IMG/VR virus record: IMGVR_UViG_3300021963_000083
Span: 1 to 64,000 of that record
Length of the DNA: 64,000 nt
DNA from: a virus
Reading direction: 5' to 3' (one strand)
Positions 5,907 through 14,483 of this stretch are shown one piece after another. The notes under the pieces were generated by a model. The model was not told the DNA's origin and did no database searches. It saw nothing but the letters and a program-made list of their open reading frames with translations. The stretch's first letter is position 1, and the number at the start of each line of letters is the position of its first letter. Position numbers and translations under genes: made by a program.

Positions 5907-6272
5907 TTGCTTGTACATCATCACCTTGTAGTGAGGGCAGAATTAGCTGCCCCACCAACTGACCCAACTTATATTACTATCTGGAAGAAGAACCTAGTAG
6001 AAGCTATTGGAATGAAAATTCTAATGGGCCCATATGCTACGTATTCTGATATGGAGGGTAATCGTGGATTAACCGTAGCGACAGTCATTGAGACTAGTCA
6101 TATAGTTCTGCACGTCTGGGACGAAGAAAGTCCTGGCCTGATGCAACTTGATGTGTACTCTTGTGCCGAGTTTGATAAAAATACTATTTTTGCTGCAATT
6201 CAAGAGTTTCTGCCCACAAAAATAGACTACAAATTTCTAGACCGTACAGGCGACTTTATCCTAGCCTCGTAG
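5907..6272 (+). CDS. S-adenosylmethionine-decarboxylase-like protein (121 aa)
   Basis: The fold pattern fits short bacterial SpeD/SpeH proenzymes: an N-terminal histidine-rich strand HHHLVVRAEL, then IETSHIVLHVWDE and QLDVYSCAEFD. In true enzymes a Glu-Ser bond in E-S-H is cleaved and the Ser becomes the pyruvoyl cofactor. Here S and H are kept, but the position before Ser is Thr (ETSH). The later Cys of the Y/F-S/T-C motif is present. It may be an enzyme feeding spermidine synthesis or a non-catalytic relative; no SpeE homologue is nearby. Start: TTG at 5907 with AAGGA upstream; no usable ATG exists after the previous stop. Confidence 0.65.
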   Translation: MLVHHHLVVRAELAAPPTDPTYITIWKKNLVEAIGMKILMGPYATYSDMEGNRGLTVATVIETSHIVLHVWDEESPGLMQLDVYSCAEFDKNTIFAAIQEFLPTKIDYKFLDRTGDFILAS

Positions 6273-6281
6273 AAAAATAAC

Positions 6282-6310
6282 TTGACTTCACATCCTTTTT
6301 GGAGTAACAT
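6282..6310 (+). promoter_or_regulatory. Promoter-like sequence overlapping the next start
   Basis: TTGACT (6282-6287), 17 bp, TAACAT (6305-6310). The ATG at 6314 lies upstream of the expected start of transcription, so this promoter would serve genes further down or is not used. Confidence 0.45.
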
Positions 6311-6313
6311 TAC

Positions 6314-6511
6314 ATGTTAGAAAAAACTTTCACAGCTCTTGGCATTGGCGGAGTTATCCTACTGATTGTAGGAGTATTCGTTCTAGGCCCTTGGCTATCT
6401 ATTTTAGCGGTTAACCAGCTATTTGGCACAACTATCCAGCTTACATTCTGGAATTGGTTGAGCGCATTTTGGCTCCATATTATAGTAGCCAGCACCACAT
6501 CTAAGAGCTAG
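6314..6511 (+). CDS. Small membrane protein (65 aa)
   Basis: Two hydrophobic stretches are visible: ALGIGGVILLIVGVFVLGPW and the FWNWLSAFWLHIIVAS region. Very similar short proteins are frequent in cyanophages, annotated only as hypothetical. A ribosome binding site GGAG (6301-6304) sits nine bases before the ATG but inside the promoter-like sequence, so translation would need a message from further upstream. A holin role is possible but unsupported. Confidence 0.55.
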   Translation: MLEKTFTALGIGGVILLIVGVFVLGPWLSILAVNQLFGTTIQLTFWNWLSAFWLHIIVASTTSKS

Positions 6512-6529
6512 GCTGCATTAGCGGCAAGC

Positions 6530-6547
6530 ACGTACTCTTCGGTACGT
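6530..6547 (+). other. Perfect 6-bp hairpin before the fibre cassette
   Basis: ACGTAC-TCTTCG-GTACGT. No U-tract follows, so it is not a standard terminator. It lies between the small membrane gene and the first fibre gene and could mark an RNA processing site. Confidence 0.35.
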
Positions 6548-6558
6548 TATAGTTGGAC

Positions 6559-6894
6559 ATGGTACAAACTATACAAATAAAACGAGGTACGCGAGCTCAA
6601 ATTGAGGCTGCTAAGGCAGCAGGTCAGCTAAGAGACGGTGAGCCTTACTTAATCACAGACGAAAACAGATTGGCCGTTGGTACTAGTACCAGCGGCTATT
6701 CGTCGTTTGCAAAAACAGAAGAACTAAAAGACGAAAAAGTAGCCGTTGTTGCAAATGGTACCCCAGGATATTTAGGAGGCACTACTGGAACAAATGGGGT
6801 ACTTAGAACTAACAGTAGTATAACAATTCAAAAAGATATCAACAACAGCTTCATGGAATTAGCTGTAGCGAATGTAGACTTCGGCACATTCTGA
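6559..6894 (+). CDS. Short tail-fibre protein with Mtd-like N-terminal module (111 aa)
   Basis: The product starts MVQTIQIKRGTRAQIEAAKA and has DGEPYLITDENRLAVG, the module found at the N-terminus of many fibre proteins and of the major tropism determinant (Mtd_N-like). Nearly the same module begins the next gene. The C-terminus ends in DFGTF, like the GGTF end of the next product. It is probably a structural fibre or collar subunit, or a shortened copy of its neighbour. The ATG at 6559 has no strong ribosome binding site; an in-frame TTG lies two codons upstream. Confidence 0.7.
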   Translation: MVQTIQIKRGTRAQIEAAKAAGQLRDGEPYLITDENRLAVGTSTSGYSSFAKTEELKDEKVAVVANGTPGYLGGTTGTNGVLRTNSSITIQKDINNSFMELAVANVDFGTF

Positions 6895-6904
6895 GAATAA
6901 ATAA

Positions 6905-8731
6905 ATGGCAAATCTTTTAAAGATTAAAAGAGGTACTAGAGCTCAACTTAATGCTGCTGTCACAGGTAATACATTAAATCTTGGCGAACCGTACCTAATT
7001 ACAGACGAAAATCGTATCGCAGTAGGTACAGGATCAAACAGTTATGAAGTATTCGCTAAATCTAGCGAAGTTCAGGCACTAGATGCCGACCTTACTTCAA
7101 TTTCTGGACTAACAGGTACAGGATTCCTAAAGAGAAGCGGTGTCGACACTTATGTACTAGATAATAGTACATACTTAACAGCAGAGAGTGATACATTAGC
7201 TACAGTAACTGGTCGTGGAGCATCTACTGCTACCGCAGTTACATTAACTGGAGGTGTAACTCTCAACGCTGCTGGCTCAACAAATGGCGCTATCTTTGCT
7301 GGTTCCACAAGTGGAACGACCAAAGTAGTAGCAAGTGCTGTTGCAGGTACAACTACTCTAACATTGCCTGCAAGTACTGGTACAGTAGCTTTAACAAGTG
7401 ATCTACCTACAGTAAACAACGGTACTCTTACATTTTCAATAGGTGCTGCAGGCGCAAGTAATACAACAGTTACAGTTGGTACTGGTACTGGATATAGTGC
7501 AAATACAGCAACTAATACAACATATAGTATTAGTGTAGGTCCGGCACTCACAGCCCTAGCCACATTCATGAATACAGCTACCGCTGGTTTCATTAGACGT
7601 ACAGGTACTGATACTTATGCTATTGATACAAGTACGTATCTAACTGGCAACCAGTCAATTTCTATTTCTGGGGACGCTTCTGGTAGTGGTACTACCGCAA
7701 TTACACTAACACTAGCAAACTCTGGTGTTACTGCGGGTACATATACTAAAGTACAGGTTGATGCTAAAGGACGTGTAATTGCTAGCAGCTCACTGGCTGC
7801 TTCAGATATACCTACACTTACTGCTGCAAAGATTAGTGATTTTGATACTCAGGTAAGAACATCACGTCTAGACCAAATGGCAGCTCCTACAGCTTCTGTT
7901 GCTTTCAACTCACAAAAGATCACAGGTCTTGCTGATCCTACCGCTGCACAAGATGCAGCTACTAAGAACTACGTGGATCTTGCTATTCAAGGACTCGATC
8001 CTAAAGCAAGCACTGTAGTAGCAACAACTGCTAACTTAACAGTAACAGCTACTACACAAACACTAACTAATAGTGGGACTCAAGCCGCACTAGCTATTGA
8101 TGGTGTCACACTAGCGGCGAATGATCGCGTACTTGTTAAAGATCAGACTACTCCTGCACAAAATGGTATTTTCGTAGTAACCAACATTGGTTCCGGATCT
8201 ACAAACTGGGTACTTACTCGCTCAGATGATGCCAGTTTATGGTCTGAACTACCTGCTGCGTTTGTATTCGTTGAAAAAGGCTCCACAAATGCTGATAACG
8301 GTTTTCTATTCACAGTAGAGCAGGGTGGTACACTTGGTACAACTCCAATTACAATTACACAGTTCTCCGGAGCTGGACAAATTACCGCAGGTAATGGTCT
8401 AACTAAGACAGGCAATACAATCGACGTTGTAGGTACTGCTAACCGCATTACAGTTGCAGCCGATGCGGTTGACATTGCCTCTACCTATGTGGGTCAAACT
8501 TCGATCACTACACTTGGTACAGTAGGTACCGGTACCTGGAACGCTACAGCTATTGGCGCAATTTATGGTGGTACAGGACAGACAACATATGCAGCCGGTG
8601 ACATCCTTTATGCTAATGGTACCAATACTTTGACCAAGCTTACTAAGCCAGCGTCATTAGATTCATTTTTACAAATGACCAGTGCTGGTGTTCCATCATG
8701 GGTCAGCACAATTGACGGCGGAACATTCTAA
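6905..8731 (+). CDS. Tail-fibre protein (608 aa)
   Basis: The N-terminus (LLKIKRGTRAQLNAA, GEPYLITDENRIAVG) repeats the module of the previous gene and probably attaches the fibre. The body is rich in Thr, Ala, Gly and Ser with many short beta repeats (GTVALTSDLPTVNNGT, LDQMAAPTASVAFNSQKITG, GLADPTAAQDAATKNYVD). The last of these is a segment very common in phage fibres and phage tail-collar-like proteins. The C-terminus GGTGQTTYAAGDILYANG ... IDGGTF is also fibre-like. No enzyme domain is seen. It is transcribed on the plus strand, away from the minus-strand tail genes. Confidence 0.8.
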   Translation: MANLLKIKRGTRAQLNAAVTGNTLNLGEPYLITDENRIAVGTGSNSYEVFAKSSEVQALDADLTSISGLTGTGFLKRSGVDTYVLDNSTYLTAESDTLATVTGRGASTATAVTLTGGVTLNAAGSTNGAIFAGSTSGTTKVVASAVAGTTTLTLPASTGTVALTSDLPTVNNGTLTFSIGAAGASNTTVTVGTGTGYSANTATNTTYSISVGPALTALATFMNTATAGFIRRTGTDTYAIDTSTYLTGNQSISISGDASGSGTTAITLTLANSGVTAGTYTKVQVDAKGRVIASSSLAASDIPTLTAAKISDFDTQVRTSRLDQMAAPTASVAFNSQKITGLADPTAAQDAATKNYVDLAIQGLDPKASTVVATTANLTVTATTQTLTNSGTQAALAIDGVTLAANDRVLVKDQTTPAQNGIFVVTNIGSGSTNWVLTRSDDASLWSELPAAFVFVEKGSTNADNGFLFTVEQGGTLGTTPITITQFSGAGQITAGNGLTKTGNTIDVVGTANRITVAADAVDIASTYVGQTSITTLGTVGTGTWNATAIGAIYGGTGQTTYAAGDILYANGTNTLTKLTKPASLDSFLQMTSAGVPSWVSTIDGGTF

Positions 8732-8771
8732 TAATTAAAGCCCCGCTTATATAAGCACTGGAGGGAGGCAT

Positions 8772-10166
8772 ATGCCAAATACAATTCAATTAAGAAGGTC
8801 GGCTACTGCAAATGCGGTGCCGACCACCGCGCAGCTAGCCCTTGGTGAGCTGGCTATTAATACGACTGATGGTAAGTTATACTTAAAGAAAAACGTTAGT
8901 GGTACAGAATCAATCGTAGAAATAGGTGCTGGTGGGGCAAGCATTAGTGTATCTGATACAGCCCCATCATCCCCAGGTAATGGCTCACTATGGTGGAACA
9001 GCACTGTTGGTGTTCTAAAAATTTACTATAATGATGGTACATCTAGTCAATGGGTCGATGCCTATGCGACACCTGTAGGCGTTACATCTGGCGGAGTGGC
9101 ATACCCACAGAACGTCCAAAACGGCAACTACACTCTCGTTTTGGGTGACGCTGGTAAGCATATTTACTCCAGTAATACCGGCGCACAGACCATTACAATC
9201 CCGACAAACGCGTCGGTGGCCTTCCCAATCGGGACGCTGGTTACGATTGTGAACGATGGTACTACTGATATTTCGCTTTCTGTTACAGGAGTGTCTGTCT
9301 ATAATAACGGTGCTATTTTTACTCTTGGTAATCCACAGATAGCTTCCGGCATGGCGGTTCAGCTTATTAAAACTGGAACTAATGCTTGGAAAGCAACATT
9401 CGGCACAATGCTTAACATTATACCTCTTCAGTATCTTGTTATTGGTGGCGGCGGTGGTGGTAACTCATCGAATGGCGGTGGTGGCGGCGCTGGCGGGTAT
9501 GTAACTGGTTCTCAAACATTTACCGGAGGAACCATTGCGGTAACTGTAGGTGCTGGTGGGAGCGTGAACGTCAATGGCGCTAATTCATCCTTGGGTGCAA
9601 TTTCTACTGCAATAGGTGGTGGTCGCGGCGGCGGTGATGGAGGCGGCGGCGTTACTGGAAGCTCTGGCGGCTCTGGCGGTGGCGGTGGTGGCTATGGGCC
9701 TTCTGCTGGTGGCTCAGGTACTGCTGGACAAGGTAATAATGGCGGCAATAGCGGTGACGGTTATGGGTGTGCAGGTGGTGGAGGCGCAGGTGAAGCTGGG
9801 CCAAACGGAGCGCAATATACACCAACCCGTGGAGGAAATGGCCTCGCATCATCAATTACAGGTACATCTGTAACACGCGCTGGTGGCGGTGGCGGCGGAA
9901 ATATTTTTGGGGCTCCCAAGGCTGGTGGTGATGGCGGCGGCGGTGCTGGTGGCGGTTCAGGAAGCGCTGCTGTATCAGGCACAGCCAATACAGGCAGCGG
10001 TGGTGGCGGACAGGCACAGACAGGCACTGGCGGTTCTGGTGGCTCTGGTGTAGTTATCATAAGTTCGCCTTTCGCCGCGGGTTCAACCACAGGCTCACCA
10101 ACAATTACAACATCAGGTGGGAACACAATTTACCAATTCAACTCATCTGGCACTATTACATTTTAA
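8772..10166 (+). CDS. Tail fibre with glycine-rich receptor-binding region (464 aa)
   Basis: The N-terminus IQLRRSATANAVPTTAQLAL then GELAINTTDGKLYLKKN is the usual fibre-attachment repeat. From about residue 220 the protein becomes glycine-rich (runs such as GGGGGGNSSNGGGGGAGGYV), ending GSGVVIISSPFAAGS and a small beta end. Glycine-rich polyproline-II-like segments are known as host-range tips, for example in T-even gp38. The end is clearly related to the end of the product at 14484. A GGAGGGAGG ribosome binding site precedes the start. It is likely a receptor-binding fibre. Confidence 0.8.
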   Translation: MPNTIQLRRSATANAVPTTAQLALGELAINTTDGKLYLKKNVSGTESIVEIGAGGASISVSDTAPSSPGNGSLWWNSTVGVLKIYYNDGTSSQWVDAYATPVGVTSGGVAYPQNVQNGNYTLVLGDAGKHIYSSNTGAQTITIPTNASVAFPIGTLVTIVNDGTTDISLSVTGVSVYNNGAIFTLGNPQIASGMAVQLIKTGTNAWKATFGTMLNIIPLQYLVIGGGGGGNSSNGGGGGAGGYVTGSQTFTGGTIAVTVGAGGSVNVNGANSSLGAISTAIGGGRGGGDGGGGVTGSSGGSGGGGGGYGPSAGGSGTAGQGNNGGNSGDGYGCAGGGGAGEAGPNGAQYTPTRGGNGLASSITGTSVTRAGGGGGGNIFGAPKAGGDGGGGAGGGSGSAAVSGTANTGSGGGGQAQTGTGGSGGSGVVIISSPFAAGSTTGSPTITTSGGNTIYQFNSSGTITF

Positions 10167-10175
10167 GGAAACATC

Positions 10176-10523
10176 ATGGCACATTTTGCAAAAGTTATTG
10201 ACGGCATCGTCACAGAAGTACTTGTTATCGAGCAAGACGTTATCGACACTGGTATGTTCGGCGACCCAGCACTTTGGGTGCAAACATCATACAACACTTA
10301 TGGCGGTCAGCATCCAGAAGGACGTCCGCTGCGTAAAAACTACGCAGGTGTTGGGTATACATACGATGCAGAGCGCGATGCGTTTATCCCACCACAACCA
10401 TTCCAATCATGGGAATTAAACGAAACAACTTGTTTATGGGAATCTCTTGTCGAATATCCAAATGACGGAAACCTATATTCATGGAACGAGGACTCACTTA
10501 ACTGGGACTTACAACAACCGTAA
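10176..10523 (+). CDS. Conserved fibre-associated protein (115 aa)
   Basis: The product starts MAHFAKVIDGIVTEVLVIEQ and contains LRKNYAGVGYTYDAERDAFIPPQPF and a W-rich end (SWNEDSLNWDLQQP). Close relatives are common in cyanophages and pelagiphages next to fibre genes, without a proven role; a fibre-assembly or fibre-tip function is likely from context. AAGGAAAC precedes the ATG. It sits between the glycine-rich fibre and the largest fibre gene. Confidence 0.7.
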   Translation: MAHFAKVIDGIVTEVLVIEQDVIDTGMFGDPALWVQTSYNTYGGQHPEGRPLRKNYAGVGYTYDAERDAFIPPQPFQSWELNETTCLWESLVEYPNDGNLYSWNEDSLNWDLQQP

Positions 10524-10574
10524 GCATAATTTGCTTGTGCGATTGCTCAGCCAAGGCAGTCCTTAGGATACTAT

Positions 10575-13500
10575 ATGGCATTAGATTTTCCGTCTAGTCC
10601 AACTAATGGACAGACTTTTACATCAGGAAGTAGAACCTGGACTTATAATACTACAACATCCTCTTGGGAGTCTACTAGCCCTGCTACTAGTCCGCAAACA
10701 GCTAACTATGTTTATGCGGCTCCAAATGGTGCGACAGGTCTTCCTACATTTCGTGCGATAGTCGCTGCTGATATACCTACACTTAACCAGAATACTACAG
10801 GAACAGCAGCTACAATTACTGGGGTTTACTCTGGTACAATAACTTCTTCGCAAGTAACAACTGGTCTTGGATTCACTCCATATAATGCGACCAACCCAAG
10901 TGGTTATACATCAAATCTTGGCACTGTAACGTCGGTTGGTGGAACTGGTACCGTCAGCGGACTTACTCTGTCAGGAACTGTTACTGGAAGTGGTAATTTA
11001 ACACTAGGTGGAACACTTTCAGTAACTGCATCAAATTTTGCATCACAAACAGCAAATACTTTTTTATCTGCTCCAAACGGGGCAGCAGGCACACCAACCT
11101 TCCGTGCGATAGTTGCTGCTGATATACCTACACTCAATCAAAATACAAGCGGCAGTGCCGGTAGTTTATCCGATTTCAGTAATTACATGGTTAATAGAGG
11201 TACTGTAGCCCAGGCTAATGTAGATACTGCTATTTTGAATGGTTTTTATACTCAGACTAACGCTTTAGATAGTCAGGCATTACTAGTATTTAATGCAGGG
11301 GGTTCTCTAGGCCCGCTTCAAATGACATTTACCTATGGTGGGTTAATGCAGTTTAGAAACAAAACAGATTCCGCAAACTTTACAGCATGGAAAACAGTTG
11401 TAACTGGGGTTTCTGGAACAGCCCCTATAGTTTCAAGCGGTGGAGCTACTCCGGCTATCTCTATAAGTGCAGCTACAACATCAGCAGCCGGCTCTATGAG
11501 TGCTGCCGATAAAACCAAATTAGATGGCATAGCTGCTAGTGCTAATAACTACGTTCTGCCAAAAGCAACCGCCTCAGCATTAGGTGGCGTGGAAGTATTT
11601 GATGCCACTGTTCAAACTGTAGCAGCAAACGCTGTTACTACCACAGCATCACGTACTTACGGCGTTCAATTAAATGCTGCTGACCAAATGGTTGTGAACG
11701 TGCCGTGGAGTGATACAACAGGAGACGCTACAAAGCTACCTCTCTCTGGTGGAACTCTTACAGGCGTACTTACTGTCCCAGCTAATGCTACAACATCTGG
11801 CGGAGGTATTAATTTCTCGGGCACGGGGAGCACCTTCATTCGTGGAACTAGCGGGGATGGTGCGAGCAGCACTACATCCAACCTACAGCTTCAATCGTGG
11901 TTTGGGATTGGGTTTGGCCCAAGCATTTCAGGACAAACTGTTCCAATTGGCGAAAATGCTGCTTGGCTTGATTGCCGTAGTGGTAGCTTTAGCGCAAGAG
12001 CGGATTTCCGCGCACCCATTTTCTACGACAGCAACAATACCTCTTATTATAGTGATCCAAGTAGCACCTCAAGGTTTTCCAATTTTCTTTTAGGCGGAAA
12101 TGAAGTTTATGTCTATGAAGGTACTACAAACGTATTAAATATTCGTACAGGGGCGAGTCCAAACCACAAATACTTTGGTTTTGGAACTGATGGTAGATTC
12201 ACAGCAAGTAATGGTGGTATTACATCTACTAGCGATGCACGTGCAACAATATTTTATGATGTTGATAACACAGCTTATTACATGAACCCCCTGGGAACAA
12301 CCAATCTTCTTGGAAATCTATACATAGCAAGAGATGGAACATCTAACGATGTGTTTGGTGGTTTAGAAGTCCGTGAGTACTCTTATGCTGGTGCAGCTAC
12401 TGGTGCAGCAACTGAGGCGCCAGGTATTAACTTCCACTGGTCAAACCGTGGAGCCGCTCGTATCTATATGAACGGCGCTGGTAACTTTGTATTTGCTGGC
12501 CAAAGTGATATTACAAATAATAGAAGAGATATTATCTTTGCTTCTGGCTATGCAGCAACCCGTGTTGACGCCCCAATCTTCCGTGATAGTGATGATACAG
12601 CCAGATTCTTTAATGGTACTGGCGGAATTAACTTCCTAACAGGTTCTAGCAACCGTGTCACAGTTTACAGCGATGACTCTGGTTTATACGTAAACAATGC
12701 TGAAGGGGCTGGTGGTCTTTTACGTCTTGGTGCCGCTTACAATCTTACAGGAATATACGTTAACCCAAGTCTTTATCTACAGTCAGAAAACACTATCTTC
12801 TTCCGTACTCAAAATGTACAAAGAATGTCTATTGACAGCAGTGGAATACTTACAGTATCTGGTTCTGCAAGAGCACCTATTTTCTATGATACCGACAATA
12901 CTGGTTTTTATGTAAATCCCGCTGGTGACACAAACCTTAACAAAACATTCACATATTTGGGTGGAAAGGACGTAAACACTAACTGGAATACTGGTTTCCA
13001 AAATACACCAGCTCAGTCCTACAATTTTCATGGAGATGTTTCTTCAGGTGGCCCAGCAGGTACATGGTGGTTCTACGAAAGTATGCGTCACTCAAACGCA
13101 AGTAATTATTGGGGTACGCAGATTGCTTGGGGCTGGGAAGATAATGCGAACAGACTACAACAGCGTAACGTTACAAACGGATCGTTCGGTGGATGGGTTG
13201 AGTATCTAAACACGTCCGATCGTACGTACAATGGTAACTTATATATGACCGGCTCCATCAGGTCTACGTCTAGTGATATGAGGGCACCTGTATTTTATGA
13301 CCAGGATAATACTGGCTACTACATAAACGCCGCGGGTACATCATACATCAATGCTTTAAATATTGGTCCTACTGCTAACGGTGCCTCATACCTAAATATT
13401 AATGGTTACAATGCCTATGGAGGTACAGGTTTTCATGGATTCCTGACAATCTATAACACATATGCTTCGGCAACAAATCCACAGCAATTTTGGAGATTGA

Positions 13501-13913
13501 ACGGTGCTGGTGGGTTTGAAATTGTTAACTCACCATACAATGCTGTGTTGTTTACATTTACACAGGGAGGCGACTTTACTGCTGCTGGTAACGTCACAGC
13601 TTATTCTGATCGTAAGTTAAAAGATAACTTCGAACCAATCTCCGATGCCATACAGAAAGTAATGCAACTTAACGGCGTAACCTTTACACGTATTGATAAA
13701 GAAGACACAACAACTCGTTATGCAGGTCTAATTGCCCAGGATGTAGAGCCAGTATTGCCTGAAGCTGTACAGAAGAACGATACCATGTCTTATGGGGAAG
13801 TACTCTCAGTGGACTACAATGGTACTATTGCTCTTCTGGTTGAGGCGATCAAAGAACAACAATTCCAAATCATTGAGCTTAAAAAAGAGCTTAATAAATT
13901 ATTAGGAGAATAA
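10575..13913 (+). CDS. Large tail fibre with C-terminal S74 chaperone (1112 aa)
   Basis: A long beta-structured fibre. Residues about 45-75 and 155-185 repeat (YAAPNGATGLPTFRAIVAAD / SAPNGAAGTPTFRAIVAAD). Further on five copies of an AP[IV]FYDxDNTxYY segment occur, coded near 12010, 12240, 12570, 12870 and 13280. From about residue 1010 the S74 intramolecular chaperone follows: SDRKLKDNFEPI, then RYAGLIAQDVEPVLPEAV, YGEVLSVDYNGTIALLVEAI and a terminal coiled coil. S74 domains help the fibre trimer to fold and then cleave themselves off at the Ser of the SDRKLKDN motif. It is the main candidate for a side fibre. Confidence 0.88.
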   Translation: MALDFPSSPTNGQTFTSGSRTWTYNTTTSSWESTSPATSPQTANYVYAAPNGATGLPTFRAIVAADIPTLNQNTTGTAATITGVYSGTITSSQVTTGLGFTPYNATNPSGYTSNLGTVTSVGGTGTVSGLTLSGTVTGSGNLTLGGTLSVTASNFASQTANTFLSAPNGAAGTPTFRAIVAADIPTLNQNTSGSAGSLSDFSNYMVNRGTVAQANVDTAILNGFYTQTNALDSQALLVFNAGGSLGPLQMTFTYGGLMQFRNKTDSANFTAWKTVVTGVSGTAPIVSSGGATPAISISAATTSAAGSMSAADKTKLDGIAASANNYVLPKATASALGGVEVFDATVQTVAANAVTTTASRTYGVQLNAADQMVVNVPWSDTTGDATKLPLSGGTLTGVLTVPANATTSGGGINFSGTGSTFIRGTSGDGASSTTSNLQLQSWFGIGFGPSISGQTVPIGENAAWLDCRSGSFSARADFRAPIFYDSNNTSYYSDPSSTSRFSNFLLGGNEVYVYEGTTNVLNIRTGASPNHKYFGFGTDGRFTASNGGITSTSDARATIFYDVDNTAYYMNPLGTTNLLGNLYIARDGTSNDVFGGLEVREYSYAGAATGAATEAPGINFHWSNRGAARIYMNGAGNFVFAGQSDITNNRRDIIFASGYAATRVDAPIFRDSDDTARFFNGTGGINFLTGSSNRVTVYSDDSGLYVNNAEGAGGLLRLGAAYNLTGIYVNPSLYLQSENTIFFRTQNVQRMSIDSSGILTVSGSARAPIFYDTDNTGFYVNPAGDTNLNKTFTYLGGKDVNTNWNTGFQNTPAQSYNFHGDVSSGGPAGTWWFYESMRHSNASNYWGTQIAWGWEDNANRLQQRNVTNGSFGGWVEYLNTSDRTYNGNLYMTGSIRSTSSDMRAPVFYDQDNTGYYINAAGTSYINALNIGPTANGASYLNINGYNAYGGTGFHGFLTIYNTYASATNPQQFWRLNGAGGFEIVNSPYNAVLFTFTQGGDFTAAGNVTAYSDRKLKDNFEPISDAIQKVMQLNGVTFTRIDKEDTTTRYAGLIAQDVEPVLPEAVQKNDTMSYGEVLSVDYNGTIALLVEAIKEQQFQIIELKKELNKLLGE

Positions 13914-13914
13914 A

Positions 13915-14289
13915 ATGATATACACATGGAAAATTAATACCATAAAAAAGCAGGATGATCCTTCCACAGAACTAAATGATATTATCGTGCAGACCTACTG
14001 GGAATGCACTGGCACTGACGAAAACGGTAATAGTGGCACTTTTAATGGTGCCACCCCATTTCAGCCAGACCAAATAGATGCAGCTAATTTTACTGCTTAT
14101 GAAAATCTAACTGAAGCGCAAGTTATTGGTTGGATTCAATCAGTAGTCAATGCAAATCCTGGCTACAAGGCTCATATCGAGGAGCAGATTCAGAAGCAGA
14201 TTGATGCTATTGTCACACCAATCACCGAAGTAACAGATGGAGCACTGCCATGGGCTCCTCCATCAGAAACTACACCACTAACCGCATAA
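13915..14289 (+). CDS. Conserved phage protein, DUF7936-like (124 aa)
   Basis: The product starts MIYTWKINTIKKQDDPSTEL, contains IIVQTYWECTGTDENGNSGT, and ends in a helical VIGWIQSVVNANPGYKAHIEEQI region with a proline-rich tail. This is a family frequent in marine phages near fibre genes; I am fairly sure of the resemblance but no function is known. It starts one base after the stop of the large fibre gene, so it is co-translated with it. Confidence 0.65.
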   Translation: MIYTWKINTIKKQDDPSTELNDIIVQTYWECTGTDENGNSGTFNGATPFQPDQIDAANFTAYENLTEAQVIGWIQSVVNANPGYKAHIEEQIQKQIDAIVTPITEVTDGALPWAPPSETTPLTA

Positions 14290-14299
14290 AGGAGAATTT

Positions 14300-14479
14300 A
14301 TGAATAACCCAGAATTAGACCCAAAGCTTGAAGATAACCAGCAAGTACCTACAGTTAATCTTCAACTAAACATTAATGAATTAAACATCATACTAGCGGG
14401 TCTACAGGAGCTTCCGCACAAAGCGTCGGATCCTATTATACGCAAACTAATGCAGGAAGCCCAGGCTCAATTAGGATAA
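14300..14479 (+). CDS. Small conserved phage protein (59 aa)
   Basis: The 59-residue product contains VNLQLNINELNIILAGLQELPHKASDPIIRKL, a helical pattern I recognise from small proteins of unknown role in cyanophages and related marine phages. The ribosome binding site AAAGGAG (14288-14294) is well placed. It lies between the DUF7936-like gene and the second glycine-rich fibre, so it is probably a structural or assembly accessory. Confidence 0.6.
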   Translation: MNNPELDPKLEDNQQVPTVNLQLNINELNIILAGLQELPHKASDPIIRKLMQEAQAQLG

Positions 14480-14483
14480 TAAA

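Noticed and set aside
6530-6547. Hairpin before the fibre cassette as a terminator
   Set aside because: No U-tract follows and it is only 6 bp; kept as a plain hairpin.
6559-8731. Mtd-like N-terminal modules hinting at a diversity-generating retroelement
   Set aside because: No reverse transcriptase gene, template repeat or adenine-biased variable repeat is visible in the window. The module is a general fibre-attachment element.
9652-10126. Long open frames opposite or within the glycine-rich fibre gene
   Set aside because: They arise from GGN codon runs read in other frames (Pro- or His/Arg-rich products), with no ribosome binding site or recognisable domain.
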